From positions 124,001 through 188,000 of the forward strand of contig JAYNJU010000002.1 in assembly GCA_038110465.1 (NCBI GenBank): 64,000 nt of DNA. The letters are read 5' to 3'. The DNA is from Marisimplicoccus sp038110465 (GTDB lineage Bacteria; Bacteroidota; Bacteroidia; Flavobacteriales; Flavobacteriaceae). The first letter of the stretch is position 1. Every line of letters begins with the position of its first letter. The position numbers and the translations under genes are program-made. Below the pieces are notes generated by a model. It worked only from the letters and a program-made list of their open reading frames with translations. It was not told the origin of the DNA and ran no database searches. Positions 35,362 to 44,406 of this stretch are shown piece after piece.

Positions 35362-37311
35362 ATGAAAGACTCAGATATTAATTTAGATAAGTCTTCATCG
35401 GATTCTGAAAATCTAGTTAAAAAGATAATACCTGAAATGCCTAAAGACAAAAGAACTAAGGCATACAAAGAATGGGTGAAGCAATATGGAAATCAAACTG
35501 AAGATAACTCAAAAAAATCTTCTTCAAAAATTCCTGAAATGCCTAAAGACAAAAGAACTAAGGCATACAAGGAATGGCTAGAAAAGTACGGTGACCTAAA
35601 TCCTGAATCTTCAGATTCATCCAAAGTCTCCAAAAAGACAAAATCTTTATCAAAATCAAAGTTTAAAAGCCTATCATCTTTAGTTAATTTATTTGTAGAA
35701 AATCTTGAATTAGATGATTGGTATAATAAAAGAAAAGATCTTGAAAATCTGAGATCTGAGATAAACTCTTTACTAAAAGAAAAAAATGATGAGTCTGATG
35801 AATTTAAAAAGAGTAAAGATTTATTTCTTCAATCAATTAGAAGCTATTCATTTAAGAAGAAAAAATATTTTAAAGAACTTAGTTCTAATCAAAATGAGAA
35901 TCTAGAGAAAAGGAAAGAATTAATAGAAAAAATAAAAGATCTCATAAGTGTTGATGAAAATCCCAACAAACTGTATAATAAGTTCAAAGTTTTAAAAGAA
36001 AAATGGCATAGTACTGGTCTAGTCCCCATTACAGAGAGAAATAACATTTGGGAGACTTACAGACACCATGTTGGTAAATTTTATGATTTCCTTCATCTGA
36101 ACAGAGATTTAAGAGAACTTGATTATAAGCTTAATTATGATGAAAAAATTAAGATTATTGAAAAAGCTGAAGAACTTGATAAGATTGATGATATAATCAA
36201 AGCTTCACGAGATTTAAATGATCTTCATAGATTATGGAAAAATGAATTAGGGCCTGTTTCAAAAGAACATAGTGAAGAACTTTGGAAAAGATTTCAGTCT
36301 GCCTCTCAAAAAATTCATCAAAAGCGCCAGGACTATCAAAAAGATTATTTAAATATTCAAAATGAAAATTACTTGAAAAAACAGAGGATAGTTAATCAAA
36401 TGAAAGATCTTATTAAGGTTGAATGTAACTCTCACTCTGATTGGCAAAAAAAAATTAAATCTTTTGAAGATTTAAAAATTGAATTTCAAAAAATAAAGAA
36501 TCTACAAAGAAGTAAAAATAAAAAATGCTGGAATGACTTTAGAATTGTAACTAAAGAGTTTAATACTTCTAAAAATAGTTTCTATAAAGATCAGAAGAAA
36601 GAACTTAAATTAAGTATTAATAAAAAGAAAGAATTGATTGAAGAATTAAAAAAAATTATTGATAAAAATCTTATTTCTGAAAATACAACAAGAATAAAAA
36701 CAATTCAAGAGGATTGGAAAAATATCGGATATCTTCCAAGAAAAATATCAAGTTCTCTATGGAATGAGTTCAGACCTTTAGTCAATAAATATTATGATAT
36801 ACTTAAATCTGGGGCTATTAATTTAAGTAAAGATGAGCAGGCTATATATGATAGTAAAGTAAAGTTTATTGATAAGATCAAATTATCAAAAAAAGACAAA
36901 TCATTATCTGAAGTTAAAGAATCTTTTAATAAAGTTATTTCTGAGTGGGTTGAGCTAGGAAATATTAACAAGAACTCCCAGAATATTCTGAATAATAGCA
37001 TATCAAAAAAAATAAATTCACTTGTAAATTCTTCTGATTTAACAAAGGTTGAAAAAGATGACCTTGTTTTTGAATTAGAAATTGAATTACAGAAGAATAA
37101 TTCTGAAGAGATTAGCAAAAAAATACAGTTTATAAAAAGAAAAATATCTGATTTGGAAGATGAATCAAATCAGTTCCAAAATAACTTAGAATTCTTTTCA
37201 GATTCAAGCTCGGAAAATCCATTGATTAAAAATGTAACCTCAAAGATTGAATCAATTAATGAAAAGATTGACTTTTGGAAAAAGCGATTAAATAAGACTC
37301 AAAAAATATAA
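35362..37311 (+). CDS. DUF349 coiled-coil protein
   Basis: 649 residues, highly charged and Lys-rich. Several ~75-residue DUF349 helical units with W/F-spaced cores are visible (EKWHSTGLVPITERNNIWE, RLWKNELGPVSKEHSEELWK, EDWKNIGYLPRKISSSLWNE). No membrane segment is seen. Before them sit two copies of a ~22-residue unit (IPEMPKDKRTKAYKEW) separated by 34 codons. The family function is unknown; a nucleic-acid or RNA-polymerase-associated role has been suggested but is not established here. It ends two bases before the convergent def stop. Confidence 0.85.
   Translation: MKDSDINLDKSSSDSENLVKKIIPEMPKDKRTKAYKEWVKQYGNQTEDNSKKSSSKIPEMPKDKRTKAYKEWLEKYGDLNPESSDSSKVSKKTKSLSKSKFKSLSSLVNLFVENLELDDWYNKRKDLENLRSEINSLLKEKNDESDEFKKSKDLFLQSIRSYSFKKKKYFKELSSNQNENLEKRKELIEKIKDLISVDENPNKLYNKFKVLKEKWHSTGLVPITERNNIWETYRHHVGKFYDFLHLNRDLRELDYKLNYDEKIKIIEKAEELDKIDDIIKASRDLNDLHRLWKNELGPVSKEHSEELWKRFQSASQKIHQKRQDYQKDYLNIQNENYLKKQRIVNQMKDLIKVECNSHSDWQKKIKSFEDLKIEFQKIKNLQRSKNKKCWNDFRIVTKEFNTSKNSFYKDQKKELKLSINKKKELIEELKKIIDKNLISENTTRIKTIQEDWKNIGYLPRKISSSLWNEFRPLVNKYYDILKSGAINLSKDEQAIYDSKVKFIDKIKLSKKDKSLSEVKESFNKVISEWVELGNINKNSQNILNNSISKKINSLVNSSDLTKVEKDDLVFELEIELQKNNSEEISKKIQFIKRKISDLEDESNQFQNNLEFFSDSSSENPLIKNVTSKIESINEKIDFWKKRLNKTQKI
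35431..35577 (+). repeat. Direct repeat of 45 nt within the DUF349 gene
   Basis: Bases 35431-35475 and 35533-35577 are identical except for one base (AAAGAATGG against AAGGAATGG). The copies are 102 nt (34 codons) apart and in frame, and encode the PEMPKDKRTKAYKEW unit. Identity at synonymous sites implies recent duplication or ongoing conversion. Confidence 0.9.
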
Positions 37312-37313
37312 TC

Positions 37314-37883
37314 TTATTTATAAAATTTCATTTTATATTTCACATCAATATTTCCTGTAGAAATATCTAGCAGCTCATCTTTGATAAGATTAAGACTACT
37401 TTGAGAAATTTTGTCTGTAAAAAGAACTCCTTTAAGATGATCATATTCATGTTGAATAACTCTTGCAATAATTCCTGAACAATTCATCTGTTTAGGTTCA
37501 AACATTTCATTTAGAAAATTGATTTTTAGTTTTTCTTTTCTTTTTACATCTTCTGTTATATTAGGTATACTTAAACAACCCTCGGAGTATATAAAATCCA
37601 ATCCACTCTCTTTAGTAATTTTTGGATTTATAAATACTTGTTTCATATTGATTAACTCATTTTCATTGAAGTTTTTTTCATCCTTAAAAAAAGAAAAATC
37701 AGCAATAAAAATTGATTTAGAAATACCTATTTGAGGTGCAGCTAAACCAACACCTTTTGCATTATACATAGTATCCCACATATCATTAATAAGTAGTTTA
37801 ATACTTTCAATTTCACTAAATTTAATTTTTTGTGCCTTTAGTCTTAAAATAGGATCTCCATATGCAATAATTGGCCTAATCAT
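37314..37883 (-). CDS. def: Peptide deformylase
   Basis: 189 residues. It removes the formyl group from new N-terminal methionines. The three family motifs are present: GVGLAAPQIG near residue 44, EGCLSIP near 105 with the metal Cys, and IQHEYDHLKG near 147 with two metal His and the catalytic Glu. The gene begins within the last 8 nt of ruvX, and lies downstream of it on the same strand. Confidence 0.97.
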   Translation of the reverse strand: MIRPIIAYGDPILRLKAQKIKFSEIESIKLLINDMWDTMYNAKGVGLAAPQIGISKSIFIADFSFFKDEKNFNENELINMKQVFINPKITKESGLDFIYSEGCLSIPNITEDVKRKEKLKINFLNEMFEPKQMNCSGIIARVIQHEYDHLKGVLFTDKISQSSLNLIKDELLDISTGNIDVKYKMKFYK

Positions 37884-38307
37884 TGGACTTTGTCTTTAAA
37901 TAAGATTCTAGAATCAAAGATGCACTTATTTTATCTATTGTAAATTTATTTGCTCTTTTTTTTTTATTAATTCCTGAGTCCAGAATTATCTGTTTTGAAA
38001 TACTTGAAGTAAATCTCTCATCTACCCTTTTTATCTCAATTTTTGGATGTAAATTTTTTAAATTTTCAATAAACTCAAGTATACTATATTCAATATCATG
38101 AATATCATTGTTTAATTTTATAGGTTTACCTATTATAATTTTTTCAATGTTTTCCTTCAAACTTAAATCATTTATATAACTTAACAATGAGCTAGTTTCT
38201 GTTGTAATCAAAGGAAATGAAATAACTTTATTATTATCTGATATTGACACTCCTGATTTCTTTTTACCATAATCAATTCCAATATAAACACTTGACTTAT
38301 TTTGCAT
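37876..38307 (-). CDS. ruvX: YqgF/RuvX family Holliday-junction resolvase-like protein
   Basis: 143 residues. The RNase H-like fold starts with IGIDYGKKKSGVSISD, with acidic Asp at residue ~12, and VDERFTSSISKQ near 98 holds a second acidic motif. YqgF proteins act in pre-16S rRNA 5' processing and are sometimes described as resolvases; the former is better supported in E. coli. The length is usual. It is the first gene of the ruvX-def pair, divergent from tsaC. Confidence 0.9.
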   Translation of the reverse strand: MQNKSSVYIGIDYGKKKSGVSISDNNKVISFPLITTETSSLLSYINDLSLKENIEKIIIGKPIKLNNDIHDIEYSILEFIENLKNLHPKIEIKRVDERFTSSISKQIILDSGINKKKRANKFTIDKISASLILESYLKTKSND

Positions 38308-38360
38308 GATACCTTTATATTATAAAATTTATTGATTTAGAGTCTTATAATTAATTTCAA

Positions 38361-38368
38361 TACTTTTG
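38361..38368 (+). promoter_or_regulatory. -7 promoter box of the tsaC operon (TACTTTTG)
   Basis: An exact TAnnTTTG match 19 nt before the TTG start; TTTA at 38336-38339 with a 21-nt spacer may be the -33 box. The same octamer precedes the fructose-bisphosphate aldolase gene. Confidence 0.6.
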
Positions 38369-38387
38369 CGTGTAAAATTATCAAAAA

Positions 38388-38942
38388 TTGAATAATGAAA
38401 TTTCAAATGCATTAAAAGCACTCAATTCAGGTGGATTAATATTATATCCTACTGATACAATTTGGGGAATAGGTTGTGATTCACTTTCTGATAATGCAGT
38501 TAAAAAAATTTTTAATTTAAAAAAAAGGGATTTAAGTAAACCTCTCATATGTCTTGCTTCAAGTTATGAAATGATAAATGAATATGCTGATATAAATAAT
38601 TTAAAAATATTAAAGAAGATATCTAAGAATGGTCCGTCTACTTTTATTTTTTTAAATCCAAAAAAAATTTCAAAATATGTAACTTCTGATGGAGATTCAA
38701 TAGCTTTCAGAATACCTAAGGATGAATTTTGTATTAGGTTAATCCAGGAATTTGGAAAGCCAATAATTTCAACTTCAGCAAATATATCTAACGATAATAT
38801 ACCCCATTCATTTAATGAAATAAACAATCAAATAATTGATAAAGTAGACTATATAGTAAATCACAGAAAAAATGATATTTGTAATAATAGCTCATCAATT
38901 TATAAATTAGAAAAAGATGGAAATCTATTGAAATTAAGGTGA
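38388..38942 (+). CDS. L-threonylcarbamoyladenylate synthase (Sua5/YrdC/YciO family)
   Basis: 184 residues, TTG start. The YrdC fold signature GGLILYPTDTIWGIGCD near residue 14 and KKRDLSKPLICL near 46 bind substrate; PIISTSANIS near 130 is also typical. The enzyme makes threonylcarbamoyl-AMP, the donor for the t6A modification of ANN-decoding tRNAs. It could be either TsaC or the YciO paralogue. It overlaps the next gene's possible GTG start but leaves a 2-nt gap to the ATG used here. Confidence 0.88.
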   Translation: MNNEISNALKALNSGGLILYPTDTIWGIGCDSLSDNAVKKIFNLKKRDLSKPLICLASSYEMINEYADINNLKILKKISKNGPSTFIFLNPKKISKYVTSDGDSIAFRIPKDEFCIRLIQEFGKPIISTSANISNDNIPHSFNEINNQIIDKVDYIVNHRKNDICNNSSSIYKLEKDGNLLKLR

Positions 38943-38944
38943 TT

Positions 38945-40360
38945 ATGAATATAAAAAAGAGTTTAAATCATGAAATATTTAAAATTATTTCTTCTGTTTC
39001 AGATGAATTATCTATAGATACATTTCTAGTAGGAGGTTATGTTAGAGATTTAATATTAAAAAGAAGTCAAAAAAAAGATATTGATATTATGTGCGTTGGA
39101 TCAGGGATTGACCTTGCAAAGGCCGTAAAAAAAAGGCTAAATCCTAAATTAAAACTATCAATATTTAAAAGATTCGGAACAGCTATGATTGAATTTGAAG
39201 ATTTTCAAATAGAATTTGTTGGAGCAAGAAAAGAATCTTACTCAAAAAATAGTAGAAAGCCAAGTGTAGAAAATGGAAGCTTTATGGATGATATGCTAAG
39301 AAGAGATTTTACAATAAATACTCTAGTGTTGGGCTTAAATAAAAATAACTATGGAGATTTAATTGACACATTTAATGGTATAGATGATATTAATAAAAAA
39401 TTAATCAAGACACCTTCTGATCCAAATAAAACTTTTTTAGATGATCCACTTAGAATGTTAAGAGCTATTAGATTTAGCTCACAACTAAATTTTGAAATAG
39501 AAGATTCAACTAAAGATTCAATAAAGAAAAATTCTGAAAGGATAAATATTTTATCACCTGAAAGAGTCAGTGAAGAGATAAATAAAATAATTCTGAGTAA
39601 AGTTCCATCTCTAGGATTTAAAAACTTATATAATTTGGGATTACTAGAACACATAATTCCTGAATTAATTGAATTAAAAGGTGTTGAGGAATTAGAAGGT
39701 CAAACTCATAAAGATAACTTTTATCATACTCTTGAAGTTTTAGATAATATTTCACTAAAAACTGAGAACATATGGTTAAGATGGGCTGCTCTGCTTCATG
39801 ATATTGGAAAAGCTCCAACCAAGAAATTTGATAAGTCAATTGGATGGACATTTCATGGTCATGAATTTATTGGATCAAAAATGGTAAAAGAGATTTTTAA
39901 AAGATTAAATCTTCCTTTAAATGAAACTTTGAAATATGTTCAAAAAATTGTAATGATGAGCTCAAGACCTATTGTAATATCAGAAGATATTGTAACCGAT
40001 TCAGCTGTAAGAAGACTTATCTATGATGCTGGAGACGACATTGAAGACCTATTAACTTTATGCGAGGCTGATATAACTACAAAGAATATTAAAAAATCTT
40101 TACAGTATCAAAATAACTTTAAAATAGTTAGAAAGAAAATCGATATAGTAGAGAAAAAAGACAAAATAAGGAATTTTCAACCACCTATTACTGGAGAGAT
40201 TATCATGAATCATTTTAATTTAAAGCCATGCAAAGAAGTAGGAATAATAAAAGAAAAAATTAAAAATGCAATTTTAGATGGTGAAATAAAAAATGAATAT
40301 CAAGATGCTTTTAATCTAATGATTAAAACAGGTAAATCAATGGGATTAACTGATGATTAA
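38945..40360 (+). CDS. CCA tRNA nucleotidyltransferase / poly(A) polymerase family with HD domain
   Basis: 471 residues from the ATG at 38945. The class II nucleotidyltransferase head holds FLVGGYVRDLIL and DIDIMCVG with the two catalytic Asp residues, and RRDFTINTLVLGL follows. The middle helical region recognises base and tRNA (DDPLRMLRAIRFSSQL). An HD domain (ALLHDIGKAPT) is at about residues 275-370. As both tRNAs in this window lack an encoded CCA, this enzyme probably adds it. It overlaps ctaA by 8 nt. Confidence 0.92.
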   Translation: MNIKKSLNHEIFKIISSVSDELSIDTFLVGGYVRDLILKRSQKKDIDIMCVGSGIDLAKAVKKRLNPKLKLSIFKRFGTAMIEFEDFQIEFVGARKESYSKNSRKPSVENGSFMDDMLRRDFTINTLVLGLNKNNYGDLIDTFNGIDDINKKLIKTPSDPNKTFLDDPLRMLRAIRFSSQLNFEIEDSTKDSIKKNSERINILSPERVSEEINKIILSKVPSLGFKNLYNLGLLEHIIPELIELKGVEELEGQTHKDNFYHTLEVLDNISLKTENIWLRWAALLHDIGKAPTKKFDKSIGWTFHGHEFIGSKMVKEIFKRLNLPLNETLKYVQKIVMMSSRPIVISEDIVTDSAVRRLIYDAGDDIEDLLTLCEADITTKNIKKSLQYQNNFKIVRKKIDIVEKKDKIRNFQPPITGEIIMNHFNLKPCKEVGIIKEKIKNAILDGEIKNEYQDAFNLMIKTGKSMGLTDD

Positions 40361-41381
40361 ATTTCAAAAACTTACAATTTTATCTATCATAGTAGTATAC
40401 TTGGTTATATTAGCTGGTTCAGTGGTTAGAATGACAGGAAGTGGAATGGGATGTCCTGATTGGCCAAAATGCTTTGGATATTTAATTCCTCCCTCTGAAA
40501 GATCTCAACTTGATTGGAAACCAAATTTTCAATTTAATAAAGATCAAATCATAATTATTGATGAACAATTATATTATGCTCCTGAAAGTTTTGAATCAAA
40601 AGATATTTTTGAATCCAAAAATTGGAAAAAATATACCAAACATGACTATGCTAAATTTGACCCAGTACATACTTGGATTGAATATATAAATAGGTTGATT
40701 GGAGCTATAGCAGGTATTATAGTTTTAATTTTATTTTTAAGTTCTTTAAGATTCATTGGGAAAAAAAGTCTGATTACCTTATTGTCATTTTTATCTTTAT
40801 TGGCAATCTTATTTCAGGCCTGGTTAGGTAAAACTGTTGTTGATTCTAATCTTGAAGCAAACACTATAACCATTCATATGTTTATGGCTATTTTACTTTT
40901 ATTTATATTATTTAGTATACTAGCTTTTTCAAAAAAATCTAAATCAAATTATAAAATACCTAAAATTGTTTACTCTTTAATTTTAATTTCTCTACTTACA
41001 ATTATTTTTCAAGTATTTACTGGTACAGAAGTAAGAAAATTCATAGATATAAAAATGGAGTTATTTAATTATTTACAAAAAGATAAATGGATAGAGAATA
41101 TTCCAAATATATTTTATACTCACAGAAGCTTTTCTTGGATTATTTTACTTTCAAATGCCCTTGCTTTTTATTTATTGAGTAAATTAAAATTGAAGTCAAT
41201 AATTTTAAGTTATACCAACATTTTAATTTTAATTCAGATTATAACAGGTGTAATCATGTATTATTTTTATTTTCCTTTTGCTTCTCAGCCCATACACTTA
41301 TTATTATCTACAATTATTGTAGGTTTACAGTTTTATTTTTTAATAATTAATAGAAATATTTTCAATGAAACTAAAACTTAG
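40353..41381 (+). CDS. ctaA: Heme A synthase (COX15/CtaA family)
   Basis: 342 residues with about eight membrane helices. VRMTGSGMGCPDWPKCFGY near residue 23 is the signature of the COX15/CtaA family, and conserved His residues lie in VHTWIEYINRLIG, TIHMFMA, YTHRSFSW and QPIHLL. It oxidises heme O to heme A for aa3-type cytochrome oxidase, which implies aerobic respiration. An enlarged loop (residues ~45-100) is typical of the Bacteroidota form. It overlaps both neighbours. Confidence 0.94.
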   Translation: MIKFQKLTILSIIVVYLVILAGSVVRMTGSGMGCPDWPKCFGYLIPPSERSQLDWKPNFQFNKDQIIIIDEQLYYAPESFESKDIFESKNWKKYTKHDYAKFDPVHTWIEYINRLIGAIAGIIVLILFLSSLRFIGKKSLITLLSFLSLLAILFQAWLGKTVVDSNLEANTITIHMFMAILLLFILFSILAFSKKSKSNYKIPKIVYSLILISLLTIIFQVFTGTEVRKFIDIKMELFNYLQKDKWIENIPNIFYTHRSFSWIILLSNALAFYLLSKLKLKSIILSYTNILILIQIITGVIMYYFYFPFASQPIHLLLSTIIVGLQFYFLIINRNIFNETKT

Positions 41382-41844
41382 AGTGATACTCAATGTTAAA
41401 ACTGATGTTCTTAGAGATATAATTATAGACTCTAAAGTTACCCTGAAAGAAATGAGTAGTATTATTACAGAATCTTTTGGATTTGATTCTACAGAAATTT
41501 CAACATTTCATCATACAAATGAGGATTGGGAACTTCTTGAGGAGATTAAGATTTTTAAAATAGATGAATCTGACATAAGTATGGAAAATAGCCCAATGTC
41601 TAATTTTCTAATATTTAATGGAGATAAAATAATTTTCATTTATGACTTTTTAAATTATTGGACATTTTTCATAGAATTATTTGATATAGATGAAAGTATA
41701 GAAGAAGAGTTCAAGTTTAAATGTATTAATTCAATTGGAACTGTTCCAAGTGAGGCACCCTCTGATATTTACAATTCTACAGATCAAGAAATTGAAGATA
41801 ATAGTTTTGATAATGATGATAGCTTAACTAATAATGAGCTTTAA
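41365..41844 (+). CDS. PRiA4_ORF3-like small acidic protein
   Basis: 159 residues, wedged between ctaA (17-nt overlap) and uvrB (11-nt overlap). The fold pattern (LKLRVILNV, SSIITESFGFD, FIYDFLNYWTFFIELFDI) resembles the plasmid pRiA4b ORF-3 family, a domain also called IS1096 passenger TnpR-like. That name is historical: no transposon ends or transposase lie nearby and the tight overlap argues for an ordinary operon gene. The last ~35 residues are acidic and low-complexity. No function is known. Confidence 0.75.
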   Translation: MKLKLRVILNVKTDVLRDIIIDSKVTLKEMSSIITESFGFDSTEISTFHHTNEDWELLEEIKIFKIDESDISMENSPMSNFLIFNGDKIIFIYDFLNYWTFFIELFDIDESIEEEFKFKCINSIGTVPSEAPSDIYNSTDQEIEDNSFDNDDSLTNNEL

Positions 41845-43816
41845 TTTAACTTCTGATTTCTTTCCAACCGGTGATCAACCAGATGCTATAAATAGCATTT
41901 TAAACACTTTTAATTCAAATCAAAAACATGTTACTCTTCAAGGTGTAACAGGATCAGGTAAAACGTTTACTGTTGCTAATGTAATCCAACAGATACAAAA
42001 GCCAACTTTGGTACTGGCACATAATAAAACTTTAGCAGCTCAACTTTACTCCGAGTTTCAAAATTTTTTTCCAAATAACTCAGTAGAATATTTTGTCTCA
42101 TATTATGATTATTATCAGCCTGAAGCTTATATTCCATCATCTGGTCTATATATTGAAAAAGATTTGTCGATAAATGAGCAGATTGAAAAATATAGATTAA
42201 GCGCTACTTCTTCTCTATTATCCGGACGAAATGATATTATCGTTGTTGCATCAGTATCTTGTATATATGGTATTGGTAATCCAAAAGAATTTAAAAAACA
42301 TGTTATTGAGATTTCAATTGATAGTGAAATACCAATTTCAAAACTTTTAGAACTATTTGTAAAAAGTCAATATTCAAGAGCTATAAATGAATTAAATAGG
42401 GGAAGTTTTTCTGTAAGGGGAGATGTGGTAGACATTTTCCCTAGTTATTCAGACATTTTTTATAGAATTAATTTTTTTGGAGATACCATAGAATCTATTG
42501 AGTCAATAGATCCTATTTTAGGAAATAAATTAGAAGATTTTAATAATCTTAGAATTTTTCCAGCAATGATTTTTGTTACATCAGAATCAAGTATAAAGTC
42601 TGCAATTAATAAAATTGAGTTTGATCTTGAAGAACAAGTTAAATATTTTAATGATTTAGAAAAAGATCTTGAATCTAAGAGAATTAGGGAAAGGACAGAA
42701 TTTGATTTAGAAATGATTAAAGAATTAGGATATTGTTCAGGAATTGAAAATTATTCAAGATATCTAGATGGAAGGGAGCCTGGAACTAGACCATTTTGCT
42801 TACTAGACTACTTTCCTGATGATTACTTAATGATAATTGATGAGAGTCATGTTACAATACCACAGGTTCATGCAATGTATGGAGGTGATAGAAGTAGAAA
42901 AGAGAATTTAGTTGAGTATGGGTTTAGATTACCAGCCGCTTTAGATAATAGACCATTAAAATTTGAAGAATTTGAATCTCTTCAAAATAATGTACTTTAT
43001 GTGAGTGCTACTCCAGCAGACTATGAATTAAAAAAATCTGAAGGATTATTTGTCGAACAGATTATTAGACCTACCGGTGTTTTAGATCCTATAATTGATG
43101 TAAGAAAATCAGAAAATCAGATAGATGATCTAATTGAAGAAATTTTACAAAGAGTGGAGAGTGATGAAAGAGTATTGGTAACAACACTTACAAAAAGAAT
43201 GGCCGAAGAACTAACTAAATTTCTTCATAAAGCAAAGATTAGAGCAAATTATATTCATAGTGATATTGATACTCTTGAAAGGGTAGAAATTATGCAGAAC
43301 TTAAGGAAAGGTTTATACGACGTATTAGTAGGAGTTAACTTACTAAGAGAAGGACTAGATCTACCTGAGGTTTCTCTTGTAGCAATACTAGATGCAGATA
43401 AAGAAGGTTTTCTTAGAAGTCATAGATCATTAATACAGACTGTTGGAAGAGCTGCTAGAAACATTAATGGAAAGGCTATTATGTATGCAGATAATATAAC
43501 AGATAGTATGAAAAAAACTATAGATGAAACTTCATATAGAAGAAAGAAACAAGAGTCCTTCAATAAAAAAAATGGTATAATCCCTAAACAAATGGATAAA
43601 TCATTTTCTAATACTTTTAATTTTGAAAATAAAAGTGTTAGTAATTCTTATGAGAATTTTGAAGAAGAACTAAAATCTTATCAGGATCAAAATCAAATAG
43701 AAAAGAAGATTAAGGAATATAGAAAAGAGATGGAAAGTGTTGCAAAAAAACTTGATTTTATTAAAGCTGCAGAATTGCGTGATAAAATTGATCTACTTAA
43801 AAAGAAAATAAAATAA
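41834..43816 (+). CDS. uvrB: Excinuclease ABC subunit B
   Basis: 660 residues. Walker A GVTGSGKTFTVAN is near residue 36, the beta-hairpin that probes damage is in YYDYYQPEAYIPSSGLY near 92, and helicase motifs include IIDESHV and QTVGRAARN. The final ~45 residues form the UVR motif (AKKLDFIKAAELRDKIDLL) that contacts UvrC. UvrB verifies damage in nucleotide excision repair. A strong hairpin follows the stop. Confidence 0.98.
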   Translation: MSFNLTSDFFPTGDQPDAINSILNTFNSNQKHVTLQGVTGSGKTFTVANVIQQIQKPTLVLAHNKTLAAQLYSEFQNFFPNNSVEYFVSYYDYYQPEAYIPSSGLYIEKDLSINEQIEKYRLSATSSLLSGRNDIIVVASVSCIYGIGNPKEFKKHVIEISIDSEIPISKLLELFVKSQYSRAINELNRGSFSVRGDVVDIFPSYSDIFYRINFFGDTIESIESIDPILGNKLEDFNNLRIFPAMIFVTSESSIKSAINKIEFDLEEQVKYFNDLEKDLESKRIRERTEFDLEMIKELGYCSGIENYSRYLDGREPGTRPFCLLDYFPDDYLMIIDESHVTIPQVHAMYGGDRSRKENLVEYGFRLPAALDNRPLKFEEFESLQNNVLYVSATPADYELKKSEGLFVEQIIRPTGVLDPIIDVRKSENQIDDLIEEILQRVESDERVLVTTLTKRMAEELTKFLHKAKIRANYIHSDIDTLERVEIMQNLRKGLYDVLVGVNLLREGLDLPEVSLVAILDADKEGFLRSHRSLIQTVGRAARNINGKAIMYADNITDSMKKTIDETSYRRKKQESFNKKNGIIPKQMDKSFSNTFNFENKSVSNSYENFEEELKSYQDQNQIEKKIKEYRKEMESVAKKLDFIKAAELRDKIDLLKKKIK

Positions 43817-43846
43817 AAAAGGTGCACTAAAAGTGCACCCATTTTT
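43815..43846. terminator. Bidirectional terminator between uvrB and hsp20
   Basis: GGTGCACT and AGTGCACC form an 8-bp GC-rich stem with an AAA loop (43821-43839). On the plus strand ATTTTT follows; on the minus strand six T residues follow directly, so it can end both uvrB and hsp20 transcripts. Confidence 0.9.
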
Positions 43847-43863
43847 AAGAATTATTAACCAGA

Positions 43864-44286
43864 TTAGCCTATACTTATTACTCTACTTGGTTTAGATATA
43901 CTCTCTTTTCTTTTTGGGAGTTTAATGTTTAGTATACCATTTTTATAATTTGCTTTAATTTTATCTTGATCAACAGTCTCTGGCACTTTAAAAGTTCTTT
44001 GAAAAGATGAATAATTAAATTCATTTAATCTCATTTTTTCATTTTCTAAATTGTTAGACTTCTCTGATGAAACTTTTAAAATATTTTCATCTAATTCAAT
44101 TGAGAAATCATCTTTAGTCATGCCTGGGACTGCAAAATCAATTTCATATGAATCATTATTTTCAAAAGAATTAACAGATGGAACTGAAATACCTCTATTG
44201 AAAATATTCAAATTATAATCATCATTAAAAAACTCATTAAATAATGATGGAAAAACATTGTTATTATTATATTTTACTATTCTCAT
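43864..44286 (-). CDS. Small heat-shock protein Hsp20 (alpha-crystallin family)
   Basis: 140 residues. The alpha-crystallin domain covers residues ~35-130, with DFAVPGMTKDDFSIELDEN, FQRTFKVPETVD and the closing NGILNIKLPKR. Such chaperones hold unfolding proteins in an ATP-independent way. It is monocistronic: a terminator lies downstream and 120 nt upstream contain no gene. No housekeeping -7 box is visible but an inverted repeat (44366-44376) is, which could mean stress control. Confidence 0.94.
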   Translation of the reverse strand: MRIVKYNNNNVFPSLFNEFFNDDYNLNIFNRGISVPSVNSFENNDSYEIDFAVPGMTKDDFSIELDENILKVSSEKSNNLENEKMRLNEFNYSSFQRTFKVPETVDQDKIKANYKNGILNIKLPKRKESISKPSRVISIG

Positions 44287-44365
44287 AATTTTTTTATTTA
44301 GTTAAACATTTTTGAATATAAATTCAATATGAAATAGTCAAAAAGAATACCAATGAATATTTAAT

Positions 44366-44376
44366 GACAAATTGTC
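44366..44376. promoter_or_regulatory. Inverted repeat upstream of hsp20 (GACAA-A-TTGTC)
   Basis: A perfect 5-bp inverted repeat with one central base, about 80-90 nt upstream of the hsp20 start in the 120-nt gap between sucC and hsp20. It is unlike CIRCE. An operator role is speculative. Confidence 0.3.
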
Positions 44377-44406
44377 TTGTTATTTATAAAAAATAATGTC
44401 TTTATG

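Noticed and set aside
35431..35577. CRISPR-like direct repeats
   Set aside because: Only two copies exist, they are in frame within a protein gene and the spacing is a multiple of three.
41365..41844. Mobile element suggested by the IS1096/TnpR-like family name
   Set aside because: No transposase, terminal inverted repeat or target duplication is visible, and both neighbours overlap the gene as in a stable operon.
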